From Methylotetracoccus sp. (GTDB taxonomy: Bacteria > Pseudomonadota > Gammaproteobacteria > Methylococcales > Methylococcaceae): a DNA stretch of 6,417 bases. Positions 1 through 6,417 of this stretch are shown here, piece after piece. The stretch is taken from the NCBI GenBank assembly GCA_025458755.1, contig JALORT010000132.1, positions 1-6,417 of the forward strand, in the 5' to 3' direction. The translations under genes and the position numbers were made by a program. The notes below the pieces were generated by a model. That model worked only from the letters and a program-made list of their open reading frames with translations. It was not told the origin of the DNA and did not search any database. Numbering within the stretch: the first letter of the stretch is position 1; each line of letters begins with the position of its first letter.

Positions 1-142
1 GGTCACCGCGGCCAGGCATTCGCTGTTCCGCAGGGTCGTGACGCATCCGCTGGTGTTGTTCGGCGCCGGCCTGGCGATCGGGTACCTGATCCACAAATAC
101 CGTGAGGAGATCATCCAGAAGGCGGGCCAGGCTGCTGAATAG
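1..142 (+). CDS. Small single-span membrane protein, 3' end only
   Basis: This is the last 46 codons of a gene that starts before the window; reading from base 2 is open to a TAG at 140-142 and no in-frame start fits within it. The visible peptide has a basic stretch (RHSLFRR), one hydrophobic segment (HPLVLFGAGLAIGYLIH) and a charged amphipathic tail (KYREEIIQKAGQAAE). This suggests one membrane helix followed by a short polar tail. The family is not recognised. It lies upstream of, and reads in the same direction as, an HMA_2-like protein and a Cu(I)-ATPase, so it may be the first visible member of a metal-transport operon. An accessory subunit role is only inference from position. The frame is supported by the sensible membrane-protein composition and by the following gene beginning soon after. 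Because the ORF is short and truncated, it could also be a chance reading frame. Confidence 0.6.
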   Translation, partial: VTAARHSLFRRVVTHPLVLFGAGLAIGYLIHKYREEIIQKAGQAAE

Positions 143-301
143 AAGAAAGGCTTCTTGACCTGGATCTCGGAGACATTGGTGCCGCGGGCACCGATCCGCC
201 GGGAAGATGCACAAGATCACGGGTCACTGAAGGAACCACCCGCGGGATTGCGAACCCTGGCCGGCGCGATCCCCCGCCACCCCATTCACCGACATCGCGC
301 C

Positions 302-907
302 ATGGACCTCGCCCAAGCCATCATTGTCCGCTATAAGTCGGACGGTCACGTTCGTTTCCAGCTCCCCGAGGCACTGTGCAACCCGCCGGCCTCGGCACAC
401 CTCGCATCCGAGATTCACCGCATCGAAGGCGTTTACCGCGTCGATCTTTCAACGCGGCAACGGAAGCTCTCGATCCGGTTCATCGAGCACGTTTGCGATT
501 TCCCAACCCTTGGCCGAGAACTGTATCGCCTCATCAGTACCGGGGACTGGCCCGAGCCCGTCGCCACTCCACAGCGTGCAGCCCTCCCGACTGCTGTGCG
601 GAAGCGTCTTTCCGCGGTACAGCCGATCCGCTGGGTTCGCGCCAAACTGCAGGAGGCGCGGGAAACCGTCACAGCTCTGGGGATCGTGGCTCGCCGGGAA
701 GCGGTCAGGCAGCGCGCGCTTTCACTGGCAAACGAGGACACGGTGATCCTGTTTCTGAACGATGCGCTGGTTCTGTTTCTGATCAAACTGCACTGGCACC
801 TGATCACCCAGCACTGGATCCGCCAGCCGTGGCGCTACCGCTACGAGTGGATGGCCGCGTCGTACATGATTTATCTGCTCGTCCGCTCCCGCCGCCCGAA
901 GAACTGA
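302..907 (+). CDS. HMA_2-like domain protein with hydrophobic C-terminus
   Basis: A 201-residue protein read from ATG 302. Residues about 7-75 (IIVRYKSDGHVRFQLP, then EGVYRVDLSTRQRKLSIRF) look like a divergent ferredoxin-fold heavy-metal-associated (HMA_2-type) domain. The usual beta-strand pattern and 'GVxxV' turn are visible, but there is no CxxC metal site; only C26 and C65 are nearby. The middle is basic and helical. Residues 148-162 (VILFLNDALVLFLIK) and 184-194 are hydrophobic, suggesting membrane association. The frame is open back to a TTG at 155, which has a purine-rich AGAAAGG at 144-150, and a GTG at 179 is also possible. I prefer ATG 302 because the domain begins just after it and the 49 extra residues look unconserved, although 302 lacks a clear Shine-Dalgarno site. 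It ends 3 bases before the ATPase, so the two are almost surely co-transcribed. A likely role is an accessory or regulatory partner of that ATPase; this is inference. Confidence 0.72.
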   Translation: MDLAQAIIVRYKSDGHVRFQLPEALCNPPASAHLASEIHRIEGVYRVDLSTRQRKLSIRFIEHVCDFPTLGRELYRLISTGDWPEPVATPQRAALPTAVRKRLSAVQPIRWVRAKLQEARETVTALGIVARREAVRQRALSLANEDTVILFLNDALVLFLIKLHWHLITQHWIRQPWRYRYEWMAASYMIYLLVRSRRPKN

Positions 908-910
908 GCC

Positions 911-3382
911 ATGGACAACAGCACCCGCTCCCCGATCACCCCGACATTCCAGCATTTCGATCTGGCTCACAACCTTCGCCGGCGCGTCCGCGTCGTCGCG
1001 CCCAGCCTCCGAAAAGACCTCGAGCGGACCTACGCCGCGGAGATCCTGCTGCGGAAACACAAAGGGGTCCGCCATGTCCGCTCGGTATCCGACCTCGGTT
1101 CGCTCGCGATCGAATTCGACCCGGCGACGCTTCCCAAGGACAATCTATTGCGCCTGCTGGACCGACTGATCGAAAACCTGGGTCACAGCCGCTCGAGAAC
1201 GTCGGCGGCACCAGCCGTCGAAGTCGACCCGGATGCGCCGCTCTGCGAATACACCCTGATCGTGGACGGCATGACCTGCGCATCCTGTGCGCTGCTGATC
1301 GAGATGCTGCTGCATCGCGATCCCCGCATCGATCAGGCCGCGGTCAACTATGCGACCGAGACCGCGGCGGTACGCGGACGTCTGACTAAGGACGCGGTGG
1401 TCGATTTGATCGGGCGCTGGGGCTACTCCGCACAGCCGCTGGGTTCGCTGGCGCAGCGCAAACTGCAGCTCGTCAAAGAAGAGCAGCGGCTGGCCGCCGC
1501 CCGCCGCCGCTTCGTCTGGTCCGCGATTCTGACCGTTCCGGCCACCATCATCGGCATGTCGATGCCGCACCGCGGCCTCCTGCACTGGGTCGAACTGGTG
1601 CTGACCGCACCGGTGGTGTTCTGGGCCGGCCGCCCGCTGTTTTCCAAGGCTTGGGCGCTGGCCAAGCACCGCTCCGCGAATATGGATACGTTGGTCGCCC
1701 TAGGCGCCGGGTCGGCCTTCCTATACAGCGTGGTCACGCTGCTGTTACGGCGCCGGGAACTGTATTTCGAAGCCGCGGCCGGCATCATCACCTTCGTGCT
1801 GATGGGGCGCTATCTCGAGGAAAAGGCGCGCGGGCGCGCCCACCAGGCGATCCGCAGCCTGATCGACATGCAGCCGGTTACGGCCAATGTACTGCGGGAC
1901 GGCGTCGAGATCACCGTGCCGATCGAGGAGGTGCAACTGGGCGAGATCATGATGGTGCGGCCCGGCGAACGCATCCCGACCGACGGCGAGGTGATCGAGG
2001 GACTGTCCACGGTCGACGAATCGATGGTCACCGGGGAAAGCCTGCCGGTCGTGAAGGAGCCGGGGCAACCGGTGATCGGCGGCTGCGTGAACGGCAACGG
2101 CGCGATGAAGATCCGCGTGACCGCGGTGGGCGCGGATACCGTGCTGGCCGGCATCGTCCACATGGTGGATCATGCCCAGGCGACCAAGCTGCCGATCCAG
2201 AAAACCGTGGACCGCGTCAGCGCGGTGTTCGTGCCTTCGGTGATGGGCCTGTCCGGCGCCACGCTGCTGGGCTGGCTGGCCGTTGGAGCGGCACCCACAC
2301 GCGCCTTCTCGAATGCGGTCGCGGTTTTGCTGATCGCCTGTCCGTGCGCGCTCGGGCTCGCCACCCCGGCCGCGATCATGGTCGGCACCGGGCAGGCGGC
2401 CCGGCGCGGCATTTTCATTCGCAACGGCGAAACGCTCGAAACCGCGTCGCATCTGAATGTGGTGATTTTCGACAAGACCGGCACCATCACCGAAGGCAAA
2501 CCGCAGGTCGTCGATGTGATCAATCAATCCCGCTTGAGCGACCCCGACCTGATCGCGCTGGCCGCCAGTGCCGAGGTGAACTCGGAACATTTTCTCGGAC
2601 AGGCGGTGGTCGCCCGCGCGCGCGAACTCGGTGCGGCTTTGCATGAGGCGAAGAATTTCATCAGCGTGCCCGGCCGCGGCATCAGCGCGCGCGTCGGACG
2701 CTACGACCTGCTGCTGGGCAATGCGGCGTGGCTGACCGATCAGGGGGTGCCGCTTGAATCCTGGGAATCGGTCGCCGCGAGCCTGGCCGGCGAAGGCAAG
2801 ACCCCGGTCTATTGCGGACTGAACGGCCACGCGGTGGCGATCTTCGGCATCGCCGACCGGCCGCGCGACAACGCGCCGCAGGCACTGGCGCAACTGCACC
2901 GCATGGGCGTCCGCACACTGCTGGTCACCGGTGATGTGCCGGCGGCGGCGAACTATGTCGCCGGCTGGGTCGGTATCGATGAGGTCATCGCGCAGGCGCG
3001 GCCCGAGCGCAAACTCGAAATCGTGCGCGAGCTCCAGAGCCAGGGCGCCCGCGTCGGCATGATCGGCGACGGCATCAACGACGCGCCGGCCCTCGCCGCC
3101 GCCGACGTTGGCTTCGCGATCGGCAGCGGCACCGACATCGCGATGGAAACCGCCGACATGACACTGGTGCAGGGCGACATCACCAAGGTTGCGGAGGCGA
3201 TGAGTCTGAGCCGCGACACGCTGCGGATCATCCACCAGAATCTGTTCTGGGCGTTCGCTTACAACACCGTAGCGATCCCGGTCGCGGCGCTGGGGAAACT
3301 GAGCCCGATGATCGCCTCGGCGGCGATGGCGTTCAGCTCGGTCTCCGTGGTGTTGAACTCGTTGCGCTTGCAGCGGCGGTGA
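911..3382 (+). CDS. Heavy-metal P1B-type ATPase, predicted Cu(I) exporter
   Basis: An 823-residue P-type ATPase, predicted to couple ATP hydrolysis to export of Cu(I) across the inner membrane. Residues about 14-92 form a divergent HMA_2-like domain without CxxC ([16 protein letters not shown]). Residues about 115-180 are a canonical HMA domain with GMTCASC (C123, C126). Eight membrane helices are expected, starting near residue 200. Core motifs are TGES 374-377 (actuator), CPC 477-479 (transport site), DKTGT with phosphorylated D521, and GDGIND 719-724. The last two helices carry Y784-N785 and M806-A-F-S809-S810, the P1B-1 signature for Cu(I)/Ag(I) and unlike Zn/Cd or Co types. The nucleotide-binding site, usually SEHP, here reads SEHFLG (H560, F561): the histidine is kept and the proline is lost. 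The ATG lies 3 bases after the upstream stop with a weak ribosome site, suggesting translational coupling. A CcoI-type role in cytochrome oxidase assembly is an alternative to copper detoxification. Confidence 0.95.
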   Translation: MDNSTRSPITPTFQHFDLAHNLRRRVRVVAPSLRKDLERTYAAEILLRKHKGVRHVRSVSDLGSLAIEFDPATLPKDNLLRLLDRLIENLGHSRSRTSAAPAVEVDPDAPLCEYTLIVDGMTCASCALLIEMLLHRDPRIDQAAVNYATETAAVRGRLTKDAVVDLIGRWGYSAQPLGSLAQRKLQLVKEEQRLAAARRRFVWSAILTVPATIIGMSMPHRGLLHWVELVLTAPVVFWAGRPLFSKAWALAKHRSANMDTLVALGAGSAFLYSVVTLLLRRRELYFEAAAGIITFVLMGRYLEEKARGRAHQAIRSLIDMQPVTANVLRDGVEITVPIEEVQLGEIMMVRPGERIPTDGEVIEGLSTVDESMVTGESLPVVKEPGQPVIGGCVNGNGAMKIRVTAVGADTVLAGIVHMVDHAQATKLPIQKTVDRVSAVFVPSVMGLSGATLLGWLAVGAAPTRAFSNAVAVLLIACPCALGLATPAAIMVGTGQAARRGIFIRNGETLETASHLNVVIFDKTGTITEGKPQVVDVINQSRLSDPDLIALAASAEVNSEHFLGQAVVARARELGAALHEAKNFISVPGRGISARVGRYDLLLGNAAWLTDQGVPLESWESVAASLAGEGKTPVYCGLNGHAVAIFGIADRPRDNAPQALAQLHRMGVRTLLVTGDVPAAANYVAGWVGIDEVIAQARPERKLEIVRELQSQGARVGMIGDGINDAPALAAADVGFAIGSGTDIAMETADMTLVQGDITKVAEAMSLSRDTLRIIHQNLFWAFAYNTVAIPVAALGKLSPMIASAAMAFSSVSVVLNSLRLQRR

Positions 3383-3394
3383 GCGGGCCTCACC
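3378..3394 (+). other. Stem-loop spanning the ATPase stop codon
   Basis: GGTGAG at 3378-3383 pairs perfectly with CTCACC at 3389-3394 around a five-base CGGGC loop, and the TGA stop lies inside the left arm. No T-run follows, so it is not a standard intrinsic terminator. It could slow 3' exonucleases or be chance in GC-rich DNA. Confidence 0.3.
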
Positions 3395-3581
3395 CCGTCC
3401 GAGCGGGCGCATGCCGCCGTTGCCTTGGCCGCGAGCAGGAATGTCGTAACGACGGACGATACCCGCCAATCCAGTACCGCAAGCGCCGGCGGCGCCATCC
3501 GAAACTGAGAGTCGTGCACAGCATCCACGCCGCGTTGCTGATTCCAGGCCCTTCCGCGTCCGATACTACACGGTGTGAATC

Positions 3582-4817
3582 GTGAATACGTATCCCTCCC
3601 CGCCTCGCGTTCCCCTCACCAAGACGCCTGCTGCTTCCCCCGAGCCGCAGCATCCCCGAAGCATCGCGGCACTGTTCCGCAACCTCGCCGCGATTCTGCT
3701 GGGCTTGGCGGGCATCGCGCTGATCCTCTATTTCGACCAGCAGCTTCGGGACAACGCCAGCCTTCCCGAGTTGGGCCAGAACATGAGCTACGGCCTGCTG
3801 TTCACCGTGGGCCTTCTGACCGGGTTTCACTGTGTCGGCATGTGCGGCCCGCTGATCATCGGCTACACGGCAAAGACGGCGGCGGCCGGCCGCCCCACCT
3901 ACACCTCCCACCTGCTGTACGGCACCGGCAAGACGCTGTCGTACACCGTGATCGGCGCCGCGTTTGGCGGACTCGGATCGATCATCTCGTTCACGCCTTT
4001 CATCCGCGGCGCCGTCGGCATCGCGGCGGGCGTGTTCCTGATGCTGTTCGGCCTCCACATGCTGCACATCTGGCCCCGCCTGAACCGTTTCCAGATCAAG
4101 ACGCCTCGATTCCTGACGCGTTTCGTCGGAACGCAGTACAAGAAACACAGCAACCCGTTCATCATCGGGCTGCTGAACGGCCTCTTGATCGTTTGCGGAC
4201 CGCTGCAGGCGATGTATGTGATGGCGATGGGCACCGGCAGCCCGGTCGAAGGCGGCAAACTGCTGTTCGTATTCGGTCTGGGCACGCTGCCGGTGCTGCT
4301 GAGTTTCGGCATGCTGACCAGCCTGATCTCGGCCCGCTTCACCCCGAAATTGCTGAAAGCGTCGGGCGTTCTGGTGCTGCTGCTGGGTGCGATCATGCTG
4401 AACCGCGGTCTCGTAGTCACCGGGAGCGGCTACGATTTCCAATCTCTCCTGCGGGCGGTTTCATCCCGGCTCGATCGCACGGAAGCGGTGGAGACCCCCG
4501 ACGCTTCGGGGCTACAGGTCATCAAGATGGATGTCACCAACCAAGGCTTCAAGCCGGATCACTTCACGCTCAAACAAGGCGTGCCGGTGCGTTGGGTCAT
4601 CGACGCCCATAAATCCAAGCTCGCGACCTGCCAAAGCAAGCTGATCGTCGCCAAGCTGGGGCTCGCGCTGGACATCCATGAAGGCGTGCAGACGTTCGAG
4701 TTCACACCGACGGAAGCAGGCATGATTCCTTGGAATTGCGGTATGGGCATGCTGACCGGTTACTTCAATGTCTTACCCCGACAACCCGGTTCCGACACCT
4801 CGACCGAAGCCCAGTGA
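3582..4817 (+). CDS. UreH/TauE-SafE-like membrane protein fused to a cupredoxin-like domain
   Basis: A 411-residue polytopic protein of the type usually labelled 'sulfite exporter TauE/SafE family' or UreH_2, related to CcdA/DsbD-like membrane proteins. About seven membrane segments are visible. One lies at roughly 30-52; the pair of family landmarks is HCVGMCGP (H83, C84, M87, C88) and NGLLIVCGPLQAM (C205). Residues about 310-400 form a cupredoxin-like domain. It has ATC (C350) after H343, and WNCGMGM (C386, M388, M390) near the end, the Cys/Met pattern of the Cupredoxin_1 group. In related proteins these modules sit in copper and other metal clusters, and the 'sulfite exporter' label is not a demonstrated function. 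The placement 199 bases after a Cu(I)-ATPase supports copper handling, perhaps accepting the exported ion. The GTG start at 3582 follows an in-frame stop at 3576 directly; no in-frame ATG occurs before residue 68, which would delete the first helix. The ribosome site is poor. Confidence 0.87.
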   Translation: MNTYPSPPRVPLTKTPAASPEPQHPRSIAALFRNLAAILLGLAGIALILYFDQQLRDNASLPELGQNMSYGLLFTVGLLTGFHCVGMCGPLIIGYTAKTAAAGRPTYTSHLLYGTGKTLSYTVIGAAFGGLGSIISFTPFIRGAVGIAAGVFLMLFGLHMLHIWPRLNRFQIKTPRFLTRFVGTQYKKHSNPFIIGLLNGLLIVCGPLQAMYVMAMGTGSPVEGGKLLFVFGLGTLPVLLSFGMLTSLISARFTPKLLKASGVLVLLLGAIMLNRGLVVTGSGYDFQSLLRAVSSRLDRTEAVETPDASGLQVIKMDVTNQGFKPDHFTLKQGVPVRWVIDAHKSKLATCQSKLIVAKLGLALDIHEGVQTFEFTPTEAGMIPWNCGMGMLTGYFNVLPRQPGSDTSTEAQ

Positions 4818-4823
4818 ACGCCC

Positions 4824-4838
4824 CGCGCTGAATGCGCG
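4824..4838 (+). other. Short GC hairpin just after the UreH-cupredoxin gene
   Basis: CGCGC at 4824-4828 pairs with GCGCG at 4834-4838 around a TGAAT loop, seven bases past the stop. No T-run follows. It may contribute to transcript 3'-end stability, but a five-pair GC stem in this composition could be chance. Confidence 0.25.
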
Positions 4839-4843
4839 CCGGC

Positions 4844-4955
4844 CTGGAGGATGGGCGCCATGGTCTTGAATCGGGGCGGCGGCTGGAGACCTCGACGCCC
4901 AAGGCGTCCCTGCTTAAAAGCAGGCTCGGCCTACCCCTCTACGCCCATCGTCCGG
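4844..4955. repeat. About 110-base element with inverted terminal arms and internal hairpins
   Basis: The left arm GGAGGATGGGCG (4846-4857) is the inverse complement of the right arm CGCCCATCGTCC (4942-4953) except for one central mismatch. The pairing can be extended outward by one G-U and one C-G pair to 4844/4955. Inside, GGGG (4873-4876) can pair with CCCC (4934-4937), and two perfect hairpins lie at 4894-4908 and 4909-4924. The whole can fold as a branched, rod-like RNA or DNA structure. It contains no credible ORF. It may be a structured RNA, an unusual terminator region between the copper cluster and the next gene, or a MITE/REP-like intergenic repeat. No target-site duplication is evident, and no second copy is in the window to prove a repeat. 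Confidence 0.45.
4894..4924. other. Tandem perfect hairpins
   Basis: GACGCC (4894-4899) pairs with GGCGTC (4903-4908) across a CAA loop. Immediately adjoining it, CCTGCT (4909-4914) pairs with AGCAGG (4919-4924) across TAAA. The two stems abut without a spacer, so they could stack coaxially. Neither has a T-run on either strand, so simple rho-independent termination is not well supported. Confidence 0.5.
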
Positions 4956-4992
4956 TGAGGACAGTGCGCGATGCCCGACTGACCCGAAGAGC

Positions 4993-5018
4993 CTGACACC
5001 GCACTTTATTGCTATCAT
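4993..5018 (+). promoter_or_regulatory. Extended -10 promoter for the 73-residue gene
   Basis: TGCTATCAT at 5010-5018 matches an extended -10 (TGn plus TATCAT, five of six against TATAAT). CTGACA at 4993-4998 resembles a -35 box but is only 14 bases away, so the extended -10 probably carries recognition. Transcription would begin near 5025, giving a leader of about 47 bases. The local drop to AT-rich sequence fits a promoter. Confidence 0.5.
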
Positions 5019-5061
5019 GGTTCGGGGAAAACAACCTACCCAGTGAACCAACGCAGAGCCC

Positions 5062-5069
5062 GAGGAAGG
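5062..5069 (+). promoter_or_regulatory. Ribosome binding site that sets the start at 5072
   Basis: GAGGAAGG precedes ATG 5072, with GAGG six bases away. It is the best Shine-Dalgarno match in the window and argues against the longer reading from 5009, which would begin inside the promoter region. Confidence 0.7.
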
Positions 5070-5071
5070 TT

Positions 5072-5293
5072 ATGACGAGCACACCCAGAGAATTGGCGGA
5101 TCGCGTCGTTGCGGCGTTCCAGGAAAATTTGCATCCTGAGACCCGGGACAAGATTACCCCGAGCGAGTACCACACGCTGGGCCTGATCGTCAGGGAGGCC
5201 ATCTCGGACAATACCACCATCGTGCTCGAACAGTTCGAGGAAACGGTCAAGCTTATCCGGTCCGGCATGGAAAAACCGCCGCTGGATCTCTAA
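5072..5293 (+). CDS. Small hypothetical protein, 73 residues
   Basis: Starts at ATG 5072 behind a strong Shine-Dalgarno site and its own candidate promoter; ends at TAA 5291-5293. The protein (MTSTPRELADRV..., ending EKPPLDL) is soluble, probably all-helical and mildly acidic, with no cysteine, no signal peptide and no membrane segment. A central section (LHPETRDKITPSEYHTLG) looks like a helix-turn-helix-sized hairpin, but no DNA-binding motif is evident. The family is not recognised. Wobble-position GC choice and the good start support it as a real gene despite its size. It sits alone between the structured intergenic element and a convergent acyl-CoA synthetase gene, so the context gives little functional information. 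The open frame continues upstream to 5009 but that extension overlaps the promoter. Confidence 0.7.
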   Translation: MTSTPRELADRVVAAFQENLHPETRDKITPSEYHTLGLIVREAISDNTTIVLEQFEETVKLIRSGMEKPPLDL

Positions 5294-5362
5294 GCCACGT
5301 CCAGAGCAGGAACCGAGACTCCGCGGGCGAGCTAAGCCCTGCCGCGCCGCCTGCTGAATTCG

Positions 5363-5384
5363 GCAACGGAAAGCTTTCGCTTGC
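5363..5384. other. Interrupted palindrome in the convergent intergenic gap
   Basis: GCAA-NN-GAAAGCTTTC-NN-TTGC is a 22-base dyad centred between 5373 and 5374, with a perfect 10-base core. It resembles an operator in shape, but it lies downstream of both flanking genes, where regulation of initiation is unlikely. No loop is present, so it is a poor hairpin unless the centre opens. The rest of 5294-5483 shows no gene or clear terminator. Confidence 0.3.
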
Positions 5385-5483
5385 TTCGGGCCTCTGCAGC
5401 GATCCCCGTCAAAAGAGCAGTGTTTGCCGTTGCTCGCCGTATCGCCCAGCCAGGTGCCCTGCACTCGGCGGACGTGAAACGGC

Positions 5484-6417
5484 TCAGGAAAGCGCGGGCG
5501 TTCCGCTGAGCTTTTGCATCGCCATCTCCCGCATTCTGAACTTCTGCACCTTCCCGGTCACGGTCATGGGGAACTCGTCGACGAACCAGAGATAGCGGGG
5601 GACCTTGTAGTGCGCGATCCTGCTCTCGCAGTACTCGCGAATTTCCTCTTCGCTGGCTGTTTCCCCCGCATGCAGTTGAATCCAAGCCATGACTTCCTCG
5701 CCGTAAAACGCGTCCGGAACACCGATCACCGCCACCGAGGCCACTTTCGGGTGGGTAAAGATGAAGTCCTCGATCTCGCGCGGGTAGATGTTCTCGCCGC
5801 CGCGGATAATCATTTCTTTCAGGCGGCCCGTGATCCGGACATAACCGTCCGCGTCCATCGTGCCCAAGTCCCCGGAATGGAGCCATCCGTGGACATCGAC
5901 CGTCTGCCGCGTCGCTTCGAGGTCACCGTAGTAGCCCTTCATCAGGTGGTAGCCGCGGAAGCAGATCTCTCCCACTTCCCCTTGGGTCACCGTCTGCCCG
6001 GTTCCGACACGCACGATTTTCACCTCCTGATGCGGGAGATTGCGGCCGACCGTTCGGGTACGCCGCTCCAGGCTGTCGTCCCGAGTCGTCAGATGGGTCA
6101 GAGGGGAGGCTTCCGTCTCGCCGTAGCCGATCAGAATTTCCGGGCAGTGCAGTTCCTCCATGACGCGCTGCATCAGAGCGGGCGGACAGGGTGCTCCGGC
6201 CATGATGCCCGTGCGCAGGCACGAGAGATCAAACCGGGCGAAATCGGGGTGTTCGAGTCCAGCGATGAACATCGTCGGCACACCGTGAAGCGCGCTGCAG
6301 CGTTCCTGGTCGATGGCCTCGAGCACCGCGCGCGCATCGAAGTGTTCACACGCTACGACGGCGCAGGCGCCCACTGAGAAACAAAGGAGGTTTCCCAGCA
6401 CCATGCCGAAGCAGTGG
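5484..6417 (-). CDS. AMP-forming acyl-CoA synthetase (ACSF2/FadD-like), 5' end beyond window
   Basis: Cytoplasmic adenylate-forming enzyme predicted to activate a carboxylic (probably fatty) acid to its acyl-CoA via an acyl-AMP. The frame is open through the right edge, reading HCFGMVLG there, so the Met at 6404 is internal and the N-terminal part with the phosphate-binding TSGTTG-type motif is missing. Numbering from that Met, motifs are GYGETE 93-98 (adenine/ATP contact), HSGDLG 176-181 (ribose-binding aspartate), GRLKEMI then GGENIYPREIE 193-212 (hinge and start of the mobile C-terminal domain), and TVTGK with the catalytic lysine K285. The pattern MIIRGGENIYP and the ending GKVQKFRMRE resemble the ACSF2 medium-chain group most closely; exact substrate cannot be read from sequence. 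All visible catalytic residues are intact. The gene converges on the 73-residue gene, with a 190-base gap between them, and is not part of the copper cluster. Confidence 0.93.
   Translation of the reverse strand, partial: HCFGMVLGNLLCFSVGACAVVACEHFDARAVLEAIDQERCSALHGVPTMFIAGLEHPDFARFDLSCLRTGIMAGAPCPPALMQRVMEELHCPEILIGYGETEASPLTHLTTRDDSLERRTRTVGRNLPHQEVKIVRVGTGQTVTQGEVGEICFRGYHLMKGYYGDLEATRQTVDVHGWLHSGDLGTMDADGYVRITGRLKEMIIRGGENIYPREIEDFIFTHPKVASVAVIGVPDAFYGEEVMAWIQLHAGETASEEEIREYCESRIAHYKVPRYLWFVDEFPMTVTGKVQKFRMREMAMQKLSGTPALS

Noticed and set aside
376..1389. 337-codon plus-strand frame crossing the boundary of the HMA_2-like protein and the ATPase
   Set aside because: Out of frame with both recognisable proteins; the Pro/Arg/Ser-rich translation has no domain.
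1745..3469. 574-codon open frame on the minus strand opposite the ATPase
   Set aside because: It is antisense to an unambiguous P-type ATPase, is rich in H, R, D, G and Q as expected from complement of GC-biased codons, and shows no family motif.
3466..3515. GCGCCGGCGGCGC palindrome in the ATPase-UreH gap as an operator
   Set aside because: A 13-base palindrome of only G and C is expected by chance in this composition; no CueR-like or other known operator pattern surrounds it.
3390..4442. 350-codon minus-strand open frame opposite the UreH-cupredoxin gene
   Set aside because: Low-complexity Q/R/A/E/H composition typical of an antisense shadow; the plus strand has clear membrane segments and motifs.
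911..4817. Assignment of the cluster as cbb3 oxidase assembly genes (ccoG-H-I-S)
   Set aside because: The ATPase and UreH-like protein could fit, but no ccoNOP, ccoG, ccoH or ccoS is visible, so gene names would be unsupported.
5036..5464. 142-codon minus-strand frame opposite the 73-residue gene
   Set aside because: No ribosome site or domain, and the plus-strand gene has a promoter and strong Shine-Dalgarno site.
5514..6377. 287-codon plus-strand frame opposite the acyl-CoA synthetase
   Set aside because: Antisense to a protein with all expected catalytic motifs; its translation is H/R/D-rich without a family signature.

Overview
The window is GC-rich DNA (clearly above 60% by eye) with tight gene packing, weak Shine-Dalgarno sites and GTG/TTG start candidates. 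Protein flavour suggests a gammaproteobacterium, possibly a methanotroph-like or sulfur-oxidiser-like lineage. That is an inference from style, since no marker gene (rRNA, ribosomal protein) is present.

Bases 1-4817 form a left-to-right metal-handling cluster. It begins with the 3' end of a small single-membrane-segment protein (1-142). Next is a 201-residue protein with an N-terminal HMA_2-like ferredoxin fold and a hydrophobic C-terminus (302-907). Three bases later comes a full-length P1B-type ATPase (911-3382). Its C-terminal membrane residues (CPC, YN and MxxSS) mark it as a Cu(I) exporter of the P1B-1/CopA class. After a 199-base gap comes a polytopic UreH/TauE-SafE-like protein with an HCxGMCGP motif, fused to a C-terminal cupredoxin-like domain (3582-4817). 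A plausible reading is that the ATPase moves Cu(I) out of the cytoplasm, the two HMA_2-like modules regulate or deliver metal, and the membrane-cupredoxin protein accepts or relays copper on the periplasmic side. It could serve detoxification or metallation of an exported cuproenzyme such as a haem-copper oxidase; nothing in the window decides which.

Bases 4818-5071 are non-coding. They hold a roughly 110-base region bounded by 12-base inverted arms (11 of 12 pair), with two adjacent perfect hairpins inside. This is either a structured RNA/terminator region or a small MITE-like repeat. An extended -10 promoter then precedes a small 73-residue protein of unknown function (5072-5293), which has a good ribosome binding site.

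Bases 5294-5483 are a convergent gap with one interrupted palindrome. From 5484 to the right edge, on the minus strand, lies the C-terminal two thirds or so of an AMP-forming acyl-CoA synthetase resembling ACSF2/FadD-type enzymes. It appears unrelated to the copper cluster.

No mobile-element gene, CRISPR array, tRNA or rRNA was seen.
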